This document shows positions 1 to 12,481 of a stretch of 64,000 nucleotides of DNA, piece after piece. Every line of letters starts with the position of its first letter. The stretch's first letter is position 1. Where the stretch lies: NCBI GenBank assembly GCA_965153455.1, contig OZ234503.1, forward strand, positions 9,367,118-9,431,117, given 5' to 3'. The notes under the pieces were generated by a model that did no database searches, had not been told where the DNA came from, and was given only the letters and a program-made list of their open reading frames with translations. A program made the translations under genes and the position numbers. The DNA comes from Sphagnum compactum (Eukaryota > Bryophyta > Sphagnopsida > Sphagnales).

Positions 1-193
1 TGCTCCTTGGGTGTTAATCCAATTAAAACTTCATCTACTTGCAAATATAAAATAACATGTGCATCTTCATGTATGTTTAAGGCACAATCACCTGTCGGCT
101 CAATGTTTGCATCACAAGGATCTCCGTTACCCATGTTAGTCTAAGGTGATCCCCAAAACATCCCAATAAAATACATAATTATGCATAGGTATG

Positions 194-455
194 TCAACTT
201 CGAACTATTTCCAAATCCACATCACCATGCCAACGAGCTTTAATGGTGTCTTCTTCATTGGAACTTGCATTTTGATTTAACCCATCAACATCCCAATTAA
301 CCCTACCAACCTTATGAATTATGTCAAAGTTACACTTTTGTAGGATAAGGGCCCATTTTGCCAACTTTCTTGTAAGAAAATTTGATTCCACAAAAAAATT
401 TAAAGGTTAGTGATTCATGACCAATGTGAATGAACTACCATGATCAAGATAACAC
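194..455 (-). pseudogene. Ty3/gypsy retrotransposon RT/RNase H fragment, decayed
   Basis: On the minus strand the stretch reads like the junction of reverse transcriptase and RNase H in plant Ty3/gypsy elements. Visible pieces are GSSFTLVMNH, then a stop, PLKFFVESNFLT, then RKLAKWALILQ, the acidic-site context HKVGRVNWDVDGLNQN and ARWHGDVDLE. In intact elements the equivalent line is a long open polyprotein; here there is an in-frame stop before PLK and another soon after DLEIVRS, so it is a dead relic. The rest of the element would lie off the left edge of the window. No LTR is visible here. The family call is from motif recognition and is fairly safe; the clade within Ty3/gypsy is not determined. 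Confidence 0.8.
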
Positions 456-1840
456 CAAAATGAAAAATTGCCACAATGCCAAAACATGATTTTCATGACT
501 AAAACATCTTGTGACTAATGTCCAATTGTAACCATGTAATCATATTTGAAATCAAGTTACTATCATTTTTTCAATTGTAACCATAATTAGGACTGCATGA
601 CTATAAATATGACTATAATTACAACTATAATTATAACTACACAACTAGTAGTCATGTTGAAGGAGTTGACCTTTTTTATCAACTATAAAAAAAACTAAAA
701 AGATATGAACACGGTCAAACTTGTGTTTTTCAATTTGTCTGACAAGTTATGACAATATAAATTAAATGAAAACTTGTCTAAATTTGTATAGTTAATTAAA
801 TTTATTTTGAATGGTTACCATGTTTATTCACTCTCCAAAGCTACAACTATTAAAATTTCAAAAAAAACTCAAATGAACCTTATAAAGTGTAGTCTAAAAT
901 TACAAAAATTCAAAAAGTAAAAATTTGGGTTGCTAGTCCCCATCTTAAAGGAAATATATATGATAGATTGGGATATCTATGATGTGAATACCAATGAATT
1001 CCCAAAATTCTTTTTAATAATATAATGAATAGTCTTACAACAAGAATGATAATTGTCTGGGATTACCTATAATTTTAAATTTAATATATCATCTTATCTC
1101 TTTGTTAGTTTTGCTTTATGTGGGGTCGTAATATCACCATTAAATGGCCAATAAATTCAAAAATCTATTGAACAAACATTGGGGCCAATGGTCATGGATC
1201 ATCAACATTTCTTTTTTTAAACTAGATTTCACCGATTGGGGTTTGTTTTCAAAAAGGACAAAACTTAAATGTCCTCTAGCTTTCTCTAATTGCGAAATTT
1301 TGAGAACGCTTCTTTTTGAAAAAATCACCAAGTTCTATATTTAGTTCGTTAAGTAGTCAACAACATCAAAGGATGCTTAAAAAAATTCTAGTTTCAGATT
1401 TTTTTTAATAACCACAAAGCATTCCGACATTTGTTTCCTTCGTATTTGAAAGCACTTCAACGCACATAAAGCATTGCAACTTTATTTCTTCGTATTTTCC
1501 GTCCTTCACCTACATTAAGAAAACTTGTTTCATGGACCAACATGGAGGAGAAACTTTCTACAAATGAAAAAATTACTCGCCAAGCTATCAAGGAACTTCC
1601 ACAATTGGGAAGTTACCCACTAGGCTGTCATTTATTAAAAAAACTAATTTAAAAAAGTTTAAAAATTGTTGTGCTTTTACTTAGGGGAAGGGTCTAAAAC
1701 TAGACCTTTCTCCTATAAAGAAAGTCAAGGGACCTTCCACATATGCAAGGTGCTTCCACTAGAGGAAGATGCTTTTGTGACTTGTCATGATAAGTTAAAC
1801 TGAAAGGCTTTGTGACAAAAAGAACGACATTTTATTGAGA
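456..1840. other. AT-rich intergenic DNA
   Basis: No coding segment or structured repeat stands out. Only short open frames (under 70 codons) occur on either strand, overlapping antisense around 1140-1344, and none resembles a known domain. Confidence 0.6.
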
Positions 1841-2186
1841 ACAAGGGGGTGTTTGACAATGTGGCCTTGCCATTTACATTAAAAAGTAAAGAAGAATTAT
1901 AGAAACTCAAATATTTCACCAAGCAAAAATATAATCTTCAAAAAAAATCCTCTAAAATAAAGAAACCAAAATCCTTCAAGATATTATTATAACTCTATAA
2001 TAACTAATCTCAAGTTTCAAACACAAGCCAAAATATCATCTCTCAAAAATCCTCATATAAAAAATAGAACTATTATTATTACCTAGGGGCCTATTAAAAT
2101 CCCGTAAGCTACTATACTCTATAATGAATCTAAACACAATATCCTTCTTGCCTTGGGTAGTAGTAGGCAAGGCCAACAAACAAGAA
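1841..2186 (+). mobile_element. Small non-autonomous (MITE-like) element, family A copy 1
   Basis: About 340 bp that reappears in inverted orientation at 51080-51412. Shared landmarks in order include CATTTACATTAAAAA, AGAAACCAAAATCCTTCAAG, ATATTATTATAACTCTATAA, AGCCAAAATATCATC, and AATCTAAACACAATATCCTT. The ends carry inverted GGCCTTGCC (1863-1871) and GGCAAGGCC (2166-2174). It has no coding capacity. Size, inverted ends and two diverged copies suggest a non-autonomous DNA transposon, but no target-site duplication was identified, so a solo LTR or other small repeat cannot be excluded. Confidence 0.6.
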
Positions 2187-4915
2187 CATCCATGTGCAGA
2201 ATGCAACTGTGCAAAACAAGGACAAAAACCTTCCATGCTTTTTACTCTTCTGTGGAAGGCCTGTTGTTCCTCCTGAGCCTCCTCTAATTTCTTTCCTCGA
2301 TGCTAGCTACCATTCATTGTCAAACTATAGTGAAGGCCCTGCCAGGGAGCAAGGCCTTCTTCTTCTTCTATACAAATTTGGCTGAAGAATCAATCTTCAA
2401 GCAAATGGTTGGTTGCATCACATGCTCTCCTGGGCAGTGTTTTCTGGTTTTCCAATGTGTTGCTGTAGCTGAAGAAGGAAGGAATCATACATACATACAA
2501 AATGCACCACTTGAAGAAGCCATAGATTTTGGAATGCTTAACATCACACTTAAATTGGAACTAAACCATATATATTTCACAAGGAAATCAAATGAATCTT
2601 TCAAAATTATCAAATCATTTGCTCCTCTTACCTGCTTCTAGAGCTCTAAATTTAGCCTTTTAAGCTAGTTTTAAATTATTGTATATTTTGTATAGGCGTG
2701 CTTCAAGATCACCTTATTTCTCACCATAAGGTTCAAGCTAATTCTAATATTAGTGTTGTAAAAGTGAATGTGTACTCCTTACCTAGGTGCAACCCAACAA
2801 AATCACACGCTCATATTTTATTGAATTGGAGATAATCTCATAGCATTGAATTAGACATCACTTTTTCAGTTTAACCTTTTAAATATTGAATTGGGTCATA
2901 GTTTGAAACAAGTTGTAATGTCTTCAATTTCCATGAGTATGTAATGTAATCATGTTCAGTTTATTTTCCCTGCCCTCCATCCCAAATTTCCCACCAAAGG
3001 AAAATAAAAGATTGTATCATTCCGAATATGAGCACTTTTGGCACAACAAATCCCTAGTCATCAATCCATAGAAGTAAGGAAAAAAAACACGTAAGTTACA
3101 TAACTCTAAGGGGACTATAACATTCCTAACTCTAGTTCATTCTCGTTAAAGGTACATAGATATACGTAGTATATTCATACATGCAAGTGGCACCGACGCT
3201 TCTTCTTATTATGGGTGCACGGCCGCACACAAATTGTACATGTGTTTTTAGATATGTAAGTTAGAGGCTTTTGAATTGCCAAAGAACAATATCTTGGATT
3301 CACAGGGACAAAAAGGAATCCTCAATATGCTCAACAAAATCTTTGTGACCAATCAAGTAACCAATCTAGCCAAGTATAGTCCACTTAAAAATACCTCATG
3401 TTTTGTGTCCAATCAAGTGTTGTGGGTGCAAAGTTTTCCTAAAATAACCCATGCATACAAACTGAAGGAAATGCATGAATCAAAATTTGTATTAATCAAA
3501 TGAACCCACTTTGTTTCCTACATGATTATCCCTAACTTGATTCAAATATGTGAAGCCATGATTTATTTTTACTTTTAATTTTTAAAATTTTCAACAACAT
3601 GTACAAATTATTACATATGAGGATATGACCCAAAAGTTGCCAGATTCCCAACCCCCCCAAAAAAAATCATATTTCTGTAACAGGGTTTATAGCCATAAAT
3701 ATAGAGTGATGATTAAAAATGCTTTTACTTCAATATCCTGTCTAGGGTTTAAAGCCAAATTTGGCTAAATTTTCATGTGGATGATTGCCAGCCACATCGG
3801 CTACACAAAAAAAATTGAAGAAAAAGGAAAAAAAAAACCATGGTTGTGATTTCTATTTCAGAATGCTTAAAAAGTCAAACCATGTCAAGAAAACGGAGGT
3901 GTCTTGCTGAACACAATGTGAGGGAACATGTCGAAAAATGAACACTGAGTTTCTTAATTATAAATACAAGGGAGGTCCTTAGAAGTTAGTAACAATGCTT
4001 TGCTTTCTAGGTTACGTGTGTGAAGGGTTTTCCAATTTAAGCTCAAAGGGCATTGAACTGCTGAGGTTTTAAGCAAGTATTGGTTTTTTTTTTTAAGGGG
4101 AGGGGTTCTTTTTCTAGTTTGACGCTCTATGTTTTAGCCTACTAGGAACATCAAATGGCACTTTCCCCTTGTAACTATCATGTCATGCATGGATTGTGCA
4201 AATGAAGTTGAAGATTCATCGGTATTATAAGTGTCAAAACTTGGCCTTTGTAAGAAGATTGGACTTCTTACCCATCTTGAAGCACATGTGTATAGACTTA
4301 CAATGTACAAGCCACAGCGATTTTCCAGCGGGCTGCTTTGCTGCACCTGGTCGAGGTTCTTTTTCTTTTTCACACATCATCATAGCTAATGCACCTTATC
4401 ACTGGTTGATAATTTGTGGCATACAATAATTTTTTCATCCTAAGTTTTCCTTGTTATCGTTGATTGTCATTTCATGACCTTGGGATCTATTTGCATAGGG
4501 TGGGTTTTCACTTTATTTTGGTTGATTGTTTACTTTTGTTTTTTCCTTGGGGATGTGTTTACTTGTGCTCTCATTTGCCTTGTACTTGTGATGGATGGGT
4601 TCTCATCCTTGATTTTTATATACAGGGTTTTTTTTAATCATGCAGCACAAGTTCAGCATTACTGTGATGGTAATGACCTTGTTGGGATTTTACAATGTAT
4701 TGGGAGGGCGCCTTAAATCCTTAAGATTCCTTTGCAACAGAGAAGGTCATCTTACACTTTCTAGGCAGGATCTTAAATTTTTTAATGCCCTCGTCCACAA
4801 GCCTTACTTAGCGCTTAAACAGACACAAACAAACAGGCATAATACGAGGGTTCTTATGTCTACTTCTTAGAGAGGGAAGGATCTTACACATCATATATAT
4901 TAATTCAGTAAGTCT
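2187..4915. other. Intergenic DNA without recognisable gene
   Basis: AT-rich with several short open frames (longest about 113 codons at 2300-2641) that have no recognisable domain and biased composition. A poly-C/poly-A run lies at 3652-3666. I see no supported gene. Confidence 0.5.
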
Positions 4916-4919
4916 GTCT

Positions 4920-5860
4920 GTGACGGAGGTTTTGGGGGGTGGGGGAGAAAGAGGCCGGTGAAGCAACGGGTGACAGGGCTTGGTAACGGGGCGGGAGGGG
5001 GCCAGCACGGGGCGGGAGGGGGCCAGCACGGGGCGGGAAGTTAATTATATATAATAGGGGAAGGGGGGGGGGGATCAACGGGTTAAAGAATCGAAGTGGA
5101 AAATGCGAAGGACGAGGGGGGGGTCGACGGGATAAAGAACCGGAGTGGGCAATGGGAAGGATCGGGCGGGGGGGAGCTCGACGGGTGCATTATGCATCGG
5201 GAAGTTAATTATACGAGTGTTGTGACCCGTGGCTACGTCACTCCAGCCACCTGTGGCACCTCGCTCGGCCCCCTGCAGCGGCTGCCCTGGTCGCTGTTTT
5301 ATTTGGCCTCTCTGAGGACCTCGTTTCAGGACCCTAACGACGGGTTTTCTCTCTGAGGACCTCGTTTCAGATTTTCAACGACGGGTTTTTCTTCTGGGAA
5401 CCTCGTTTCAGGTCCGTCTCGAGGTCTGGATCAAGTACTGAAAATCTCGATTCAGGTCCTTTACCGAGGATTCTGGCCACTTCGGTTCAAGTCCTCGAAG
5501 GTTTTGAGGACCTCGTTCGTTTCAGGACCTCGTCTTGTTTTTCTTCTTCTTCTTGGGGATGTGGTTTAGGGGTTTAAGACAAACAGACGAACAAACGGGA
5601 TTTGGGTTTCAGGACCTCGACAAACGGACAGACGAGATCTGGGTTTCAGGACCTCGACAGACAGACACCACGTTTGCTTTTATACATAAGATATAACAGG
5701 GGAACGGGGGGGGGGGGGATCAACGGGTTAAAAAATCGGAGTGAAAAATGCGAAGGATGGGAGGGGGTCGACGGAGTAAAGAACCGGAGTGGACAATGGG
5801 AAGGACCGGGCGGGGGGGGGAGCTCGACGGGTGCATTATGCACCGGGTTCACACTAGTAT
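4920..5860. repeat. GC-rich composite repeat island
   Basis: A sharp GC-rich block in AT-rich surroundings with three layers. First, 4985-5040 holds about 2.5 tandem copies of a 21-bp unit (ACGGGGCGGGAGGGGGCCAGC). Second, a block of about 140 bp at 5070-5205 recurs in the same orientation at 5709-5850; both copies contain GGGGATCAACGGGTTAAA, GAACCGGAGTGG, GCAATGGGAAGGA or a close variant, and GAGCTCGACGGGTGCATTAT. Third, the DNA between them is an irregular array of GGACCTCGTTTCAGG-like units (about eight, 5315-5660). Two flanking direct repeats around a unique core look like a small LTR-type or composite element, but no primer site, coding domain or target duplication was identified. Function unknown. 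Confidence 0.6.
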
Positions 5861-5869
5861 ACATAGTAG

Positions 5870-8145
5870 GCACAATTTTTGCTCCCTCTCTTAATGAGTA
5901 GACATAAGCTCAGTCCTTTTCCACAAGGAATTTCATGGACATTAGTCAGCCTTTGAATGCACTAGGGAATTTCTCCAAGTTCTTAATGTTAGGGTGAGTG
6001 CAATTGGGGATAACTGGCTTATTAGTTTGGTGTGTAAAGTCATCATGTTCAATTGCATTTGTTATTACCATAATAAGCGATTGTAAAGCCCAGCCAGTTT
6101 TTTTTAAAAAGTGTATTTTGAGGCTGTTTTATAAAGCAGAATATGGCAGCAGGGCATGTCAAAAAACCGGAATGCCCTTCATCAAATGTTACGGAGAGCA
6201 TTCCATTTTCTGTAATGTCCCATCTTTTTTCCTCAATTTTTTTTTTTTAATACCCAACAGGTACCCACCAAATATTTCACGGTAAGCTTCAACATATGTC
6301 TTTGACAACATTAATTAATTTTGAAGATTCCATGTTGAAAACTAAACATTCTTGAGTATTTCAAAATGTTCTCTATTTTCCTTCACAATTTTTTGTCTCG
6401 TTGAATTTATTTTTTGGAGAAACTTTCAAGGTTTTTACAAATAGTATATAGCCTTGAAGATGTCAAGGTACTACTATGTGTACATACATGCTTACAATGA
6501 TCAGCAGTTTTTGTGAAAATATATTGTCAATATTGAAAGAAATGAGGTCCAACAGCCCCCATGTGAATATTCCACAAGTTGCTCAAATAAGAGTAATTTT
6601 TAAAAAAAGGAATGAAATTTACATACAAATGTGTTTGGAAGTACAAAAGGTGGAAGCCAATGAAATTTGTTTTTATTTCTAATGACCCATCTCTATGAGA
6701 AATTGCCAAAACTATAGTGGGAAGATACTCTATTTTAAATAGGCAAAAGTGAACTAAATTATGGGAGACACACCCATTGTAAAACACAAGTTGACAATCA
6801 AACACTTCTTCATATAATGTTCATTTTTTTGGTCCTTTTTAGTGCTTTTCATTACTATGGGTGTTCCAAGTGGAGGTCTACAATATTTCTTTGAGCTTCC
6901 ATAGGCAACTCAACAATGAAGAAGTAAGAAGAAAATGAATATGTCTAAAGAGCAAAATCCTTGGAAAAAAAAGTTAGAAACCCGCTTACTTTAGACCCCA
7001 TATACTTTTCATTTCTTGTCCATTTTAAACAATTATAAGCACACTAACTTGAAGTTTACAATCTCTTTTTCAACTTGAAAGGAAATTGAGCTATGTCCAA
7101 AGACTTTATAACCAACATGTTATGAGCCTTGGCAGAGCCTTGGCAGGATTGTAAGTTCAAGAAATGCCAATAATGGAGACATAATATAGATGACTTATGT
7201 CATCATTTTCAACTTGAATTATTGTAATTCAAAATCAATCCTAACAAATCAACAATTGATTTAAGTTTGAACCAAATCAACTTTCATGGAAACGCATAAG
7301 ATGAAATCTCAAAAAAAAACATTTGACAACAACCCATTTGTCTTTGACTTTGATTTAAAACACGAAGTTTCATAACAAGGAGTAGCGTATTTGTAATGGC
7401 TCGAGTCATAGCCCAAGTCTAAAATATTGATGTTTTGGAAGATAAATGTAAAATTTGTTACTATCCATAGCAAATGGAAATAAAATTTTGATATTCCAAT
7501 ATTTTCTAGAACATGATGATCCAAGTTCTCTACATCTTGGTGGGCAATTTTGTAATAATACAAGATTCTTTCCACTGTTGACTCCCCTTCCAAAATTTTG
7601 TATCCAAGTAATGATATTTTACAATGATGATTGAGCTTCTTTCAAATTGATCTCTAAAAATCCATCACAAACTTTAATATCATTAGTTATATATTGAGTT
7701 ATTTTTGACATGGCATGGTCAAAACATGACCTTACAAATGAGCATGCTAATTGAATAATAAAATAAAAAATCACATAAGTTAATGTACTTATATTTGACC
7801 CCTCTCATTGTTGAGATATGTGAATTTTACCTTGTTAAGCAAACCAAAAAAATCCAACAAAACTTTTACTTGATTTGCCATGGCTCCACCTCTTGTGATA
7901 TGCATTTCAAAAATAGCAATTCTCAATAGCCCAATTCAGGTTTGAGTTCCAATTTCAACAAGAGGTAGGTTCATAGTCCAAACCTGGTTTTAACAAAATT
8001 TTGAACCTCTTGCTCTAATTTCCCAACAACCAGACCCACATCTGCCTCATACCCGGAACCTGCAAATGCTGTACTTGACTCAGCTAGCACCCCATGTTTC
8101 CTGAATGCACTTTCCTTGGGGCCTGTACACATCCAGTTTTTACAA
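5870..8145. other. AT-rich intergenic DNA
   Basis: No supported gene. Short open frames on both strands have no recognisable domains. It holds one copy of a dispersed repeat (6290-6440, listed separately). Confidence 0.5.
6290..6440 (+). repeat. Dispersed repeat, family D copy 1
   Basis: About 150 bp related, in the same orientation, to 58668-58812. Shared words include GCTTCAACATA, TAATTTTGAAGATTC, and a TTTCAAAA-TTCTCTATTTTC stretch, followed by a TTTTTGGAGAA-like tail and CTTTCAAG. Non-coding, ends not defined. Confidence 0.5.
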
Positions 8146-8149
8146 TAAC

Positions 8150-8550
8150 ATGATGATGACTTTCCTTGATGACTTTCTTTCTTTCTTTGAGCAGAGTAGT
8201 GATGGGGGATGCCAATGGAGTTGAGAAAATCAAACAAAGAAGACAAGGAAGAAGTGGGGTCAAGACAAAAAGAGAAAAAAAGCACTAAAAATGGTTTGTT
8301 ACCAAATGGCAATGAATGCCTTCACCTTGGGGGGGGGCTTACCTTACAAATCATGTTTTTTAATAACACGTTCTTGGATGACTGACTTACTTTCATTCTT
8401 TCTTGCTTTGAGGAAGGTTTTAATGGGGGCAGGTTCAAGTGGGTGATGAAGAAGTGAAAATGAAATAAAGAAGATATTGAAGTAGAGGATAGCGTGGGAG
8501 AAAAAAAAATGGCTCTAAAAGTGGGTTTGTTATTAAGTGGCTCTTGAAAC
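8150..8550. repeat. Diverged tandem duplication (~225 bp)
   Basis: 8150-8320 and 8375-8550 share order and words: a TTCTTTCTT run followed by GCTTTGAG or CTTTGAGCAG, GATGGGGG-like and AAGAAG stretches, and an AAAAATGG-TTTGTTA end. The offset is about 225-230 bp. It lies just upstream of the F-box 1 leader, so it could include promoter DNA; that is inference. Confidence 0.45.
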
Positions 8551-8589
8551 CTCCTCAAAGGACAATACTACTCTCACTTTACCCAACAA

Positions 8590-8757
8590 TAGGAACACCC
8601 ACCCACCCACTCACCCACAATATACCCAATCACATGATAATAGCAATCACCCAAAAACACCCACCCACAAACCCACAACACCCAATTACATGAATAGCAA
8701 TCATCTAACAACACCCACCCACAAACCCCCAACACCCAATTACATGAATAGTAGACC
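8590..8757. repeat. Tandem repeat, ~55 bp x 3 (CACCCA-rich)
   Basis: Three units built on ACACCCACCCACAAACC and CACCCAATTACATGAATAGC. Low-complexity CACCC runs give it strong strand asymmetry. It sits about 130 bp before the presumed leader of F-box gene 1. Confidence 0.8.
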
Positions 8758-8879
8758 TAACCTAGTTCTAAGAGTTGGGGTGGTTGTTGCCTTCCCAAAA
8801 GGTCCAAAAGTTAAAAATTGCAAAATAAAAAATTGGGTGAATCAATCAAAACCCAAAAAAAATAATCCCATTTGGAGAA

Positions 8880-11258
8880 GAACTTCGTAATTCCTTCCTC
8901 TTCTTCGTTGCTGCTTCTGCTCCTGAAGGCGATGGTGTGTGCTAGAGGCGGTGCTACTTGTGTCTTGTGTCTAGAGGTCACGTTCTCTTGGACCCAAGTG
9001 GCCGAGGACAAGAAGAACCAGGAAGGAGATGATGATCATAATGATGGTGATGATGATGAAGGTGGTGATGATGAACTGAGCATGCTGATGATGGCTGATC
9101 ATCATCTTGCTGTTGTTGGTTTTTTGATTCGGATCTTGCCTTTGTTTTTTTCTCCTTGGATTGTGTCTTGTTTGCTTTTTGCTTGTCTTTTGACGAGATA
9201 GCAAAGGTTCAAACTTTTGTCTCATTTTGTGGGTGATGGTGTTTCTTTTGTGTTTTTTTTTTTCCCTCTCTCTTTCTCTCTCGCTCGGGGGTGATTTGAG
9301 TGCCTTCAGAAGTTCAAGGGGCGGGTGGGTGAGATGATGATGTGTTTTTGGGGTTCTGAAGGTCTGGTTGATAGATTCAACTTTGAAGGTCTAGTGGTGA
9401 GATTTCATGTCTGATGCAGTTGGGTGGTTTTGGGGAAGACAGACATAGGTAGAGAGAGACATGGGTGGCTGCTGCTGCGGCGAAAGTTGGTTTTGTGGTG
9501 TGTGCCTAGTGAGCTTCAGCGGTTATCCTTCTTTTGGGTTGCCTCTCAGTCGCCGTTTGAGCTGAAAGTTGCGCATCATCATCATTACCAGCAACTGCAC
9601 ATCGTCTACTGTGTTGTTGTTCTGCGGGGAGAAACTCTCAGCGGGAGCGTCCTTCCTTCACACAGATTACCTTCACACAGATAACAGCAATACATCACTG
9701 GTTTTCCAGGTATTGTAATCTTTGTGTGATTCATTTTTCTTTTGAATACAGAAGAAGATAAACAAGGCTTGCAAGAAGAGTTTCCCCATCTGATTTTTGA
9801 CACCTAGAGGATGCTGTCGTTTTAGAAGCAATCAAATCATATATCCCATCCTGGCAGATTCTGAGATTGCAACTGCGTGATTGCATACATACAAAGGGCT
9901 TGTTCTATCCATGATCCGCACCAAGGTGCACAAGACCATTTGAGCAAAACAGGGTGGCTCATGCTTTGCTTTGTCATCTAGGTTCCTCTTGTTTCTTGCT
10001 TTGGATTTCCCGTCCATCTCCAAGCCCTATTATTTCCAGTCAGTGACGGCAGCACCAAGAATCATGGTTGACTACTGGTTCTTGCTCGTCCAATTGTGGA
10101 GATTTCTCTACAATTTCGCAGATGTATTTCTAGTTCTTGCTCTTTCTTGTCCAGCTTTTATTAAAATCGGGTGACCTAAGTTTCTTGCTGTTATGTGTAC
10201 TCTTCAACTCTGCTTTTTCTCTTTTTGATTCTTCACAGGAAGGCCAAGATGTGCTTGAATTCATGGGTTTTGTGCTCAATTCTGATGCATCCTGATTGGA
10301 ACTTTTTGATCACCAGAAAACTTTTTGGTTTCTTTTTGAGTTCTGCTCTGTCGTTCTTTGGAATATGCTATTTTGCCAAACAATGGGTCAGTGTGGTTTG
10401 GTGGTTATCCGCTGGAGATAAGTCATATCTGCTTGTACTCTTTGTTGGCTGAGCTTGCTTTTCTGCATGGCTTTTTTGTCTTGAAATTGTGAGGTTTATG
10501 CTATGTGTTTTGTAGCATTGCTTGTGGGGGACCCATCTTCAGTCAGTTTATCCAGCCATGTAGATGGACTGCTTGCTTTGAATCCTGTTGGTTCCAAACC
10601 TTAGTTGCAATGTCTCCTGTATCTGTTGCCTGTTGGTCATGCCTTTAGAGCATCCTTTGAAGATAATTGCTGAATCCCATAGGGTTGCCCTTTGTGACAA
10701 AATTCCCCATTCCACTCTGCATGATTTCTGATCATTTTTGCATCTTGAGTTGTAGTTAACACCATGACTATCTTCTCGATGCTCATAGAAATGCACCAGG
10801 AAGTCAGGACACAAGTATTTGTGTAAACAAAGGGTTTGCCCTAAGTTTGTGCTGATTGTCTACTTATCTGCAACCACTGTTGGGAGTTGATAAAAGTCAA
10901 GGTGATGTCTACAGGAGTTTGTGACTGACTTTCAAAAGGGTTTTGACTGTATTTGTTCTGATCAGGTTTTCTTTGGTTTTAATTGACACATCTGTTCGTC
11001 ATCTTGCATGTTGTTGTAGAGTTTCTCTCTACAACCATCTTGTTATTTTTCATATCCCTTGGACCATGTTGTTGCACTAGGCCACCATATTCACAGTTCT
11101 CATCTTGAATCATCCCACATTTGGGCATACATGTATTGGTTTTTCATGTTTGGAGCTGTTCCGTGAAGTTAATATGTTTCTGTCTCCTGTATAAGGGCAG
11201 TATGTGTGCATTCTGTTTTAACTTGATTTTGTCTTTTGGGTATGGCTTGTCTGTGCAG
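8880..11258 (+). other. Probable 5' leader and leader intron(s) of F-box gene 1
   Basis: GC- and CT-richer DNA with no long coding frame between the CACCC array and the F-box 1 coding exon. A TGTGCAG acceptor ends at 11258, 17 bp before the first ATG, implying at least one leader intron. A candidate donor is CCAG|GTATTG at 9709/9710; other possible acceptors (TTCTTCACAG near 10240, TTTCGCAG near 10120) suggest several leader exons or alternative splicing. A GAT-rich short frame starting with the ATG near 8931 could be an upstream ORF. The transcription start cannot be placed from sequence alone. Confidence 0.45.
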
Positions 11259-11275
11259 CTTTTGATTTGGCTGTT

Positions 11276-12481
11276 ATGGGCACCACTACGGTAGCCTTTC
11301 GAGGCAAAGCTCAATGTAGAGCCACATCACCATCATCAACAGAAAATTCGTCAGAGTGTAGCTCTCCTCAACAAGAAACACTGTGGGAAGACCTACCAGA
11401 CACTCTACAGGACTGCGTCCTTGCTCGGCTTCCACTACGGGATCTCTTCCGCTGTCGTGTGGTATGCAAGCGGTGGGATGCAAAAATCCTTTGCCCTAAG
11501 TTCCAGAAAACCTTTGATGAAGTTTTGAGCAGGGTATCTCCCTGCCCTTTGGTTTTGTCATACAGTGGTGGTGACATTGTTGCTGCCTTTGAACCTGAGT
11601 TGAACTGCTGGAAGCGATTGCCTTCTGTGGCTTTCTGTGGTGGTGGCTCTAAGTATACCCGCATCCGTGCTGGGGCAGGGGGACTGCTTTGTTTGATAAA
11701 GAGACACATATATGATGATGCTTCCTCGTCAGACTCATCTGATGAGGATGAGGAAGAAGAAGAAGATTCGATTGTTGTCTGCAACCCATTAACAAAATCC
11801 TGGAAGGTTCTGCCACCAACCAAGAACAAATTTGATGAGATCCATGTAGCCCATATGGTTCTTGACGAGCACACAATGGTGTACCAGATCATTTTGGCAG
11901 GGGTGCAGCATGGTGTGAGTGACACAATTTCAGAGATTTATGATTCAGTGTCCAATTCGTGGAGAAGTGAGGATAGTAGACTACCACCCAACACAGAATT
12001 GGCCACATGCCAGCGGTATAGCAGTGCGTTTTGTGATGGTATTCTCTACTGTGTTGCATGGGACTTAGGAAACAAAGGGGCAGGTGTGATATCATACAAC
12101 ATAAAGTCAGGTGTCTTTAATGATTTTGTGTACAGGACCCCGGGACCTCAATGTTTGCAGGTGGTAGACTGTGATGAGAAGGTTTTCATCGTTGTCAATA
12201 GTAACTTGATTCTTGAGCTTCAACCAGCGACGCAGACCTGGTGGACAGTGGCAAAGATGCCACAACAAGTCTTGGCAGGCTGTTCAGGCGAGATGTTTCC
12301 ATGCAAATGTGTGGCGACTCGGGATTCCATCCTGCATTTTCCTGGAAACAACCCATGCCGTGAGATCGTTGTGTATAGCATAAAGAGAGGGGTGTGGAGT
12401 TCACTACCCAACTACCACCCCTATTACACTCTTCCAATTGCTAGTTTCCCATTTAAGCCTACTTTGGGTGTGCCTGTTTGA
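11276..12481 (+). CDS. F-box/kelch-type protein, putative SCF substrate receptor (gene 1)
   Basis: A 401-residue protein in one coding exon. I chose the ATG at 11276, the first after a strong splice acceptor at 11258; the frame stays open a few codons further 5' but without an ATG. Residues about 36-75 are a clear F-box: LWEDLPDTLQDCVLARLPLR followed by DLFRCRVVCKRWD. F-box proteins bind SKP1 and recruit targets to the SCF ubiquitin ligase. The rest has the W-x-x-LP spacing of plant F-box/kelch or FBA-type C-terminal domains (NCWKRLPSV, KSWKVLPPTKN, SNSWRSED, TWWTVAKMP, GVWSSLPNY) and ends in SFPFKPTLGVPV, full length for the family. An acid/serine-rich insert (SSSDSSDEDEEEEED) lies near residues 150-166. 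The substrate is unknown. F-box gene 2 in this window is a distant relative rather than a recent copy. Confidence 0.92.
   Translation: MGTTTVAFRGKAQCRATSPSSTENSSECSSPQQETLWEDLPDTLQDCVLARLPLRDLFRCRVVCKRWDAKILCPKFQKTFDEVLSRVSPCPLVLSYSGGDIVAAFEPELNCWKRLPSVAFCGGGSKYTRIRAGAGGLLCLIKRHIYDDASSSDSSDEDEEEEEDSIVVCNPLTKSWKVLPPTKNKFDEIHVAHMVLDEHTMVYQIILAGVQHGVSDTISEIYDSVSNSWRSEDSRLPPNTELATCQRYSSAFCDGILYCVAWDLGNKGAGVISYNIKSGVFNDFVYRTPGPQCLQVVDCDEKVFIVVNSNLILELQPATQTWWTVAKMPQQVLAGCSGEMFPCKCVATRDSILHFPGNNPCREIVVYSIKRGVWSSLPNYHPYYTLPIASFPFKPTLGVPV

Noticed and set aside
2300-2641. 113-codon forward open frame
   Set aside because: No recognisable domain and many phenylalanines from a TTC microsatellite.
11368-11925. 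185-codon minus-strand frame inside F-box gene 1
   Set aside because: It is antisense to a clear coding exon and its serine run is the reverse reading of the acidic GAT/GAA tract.
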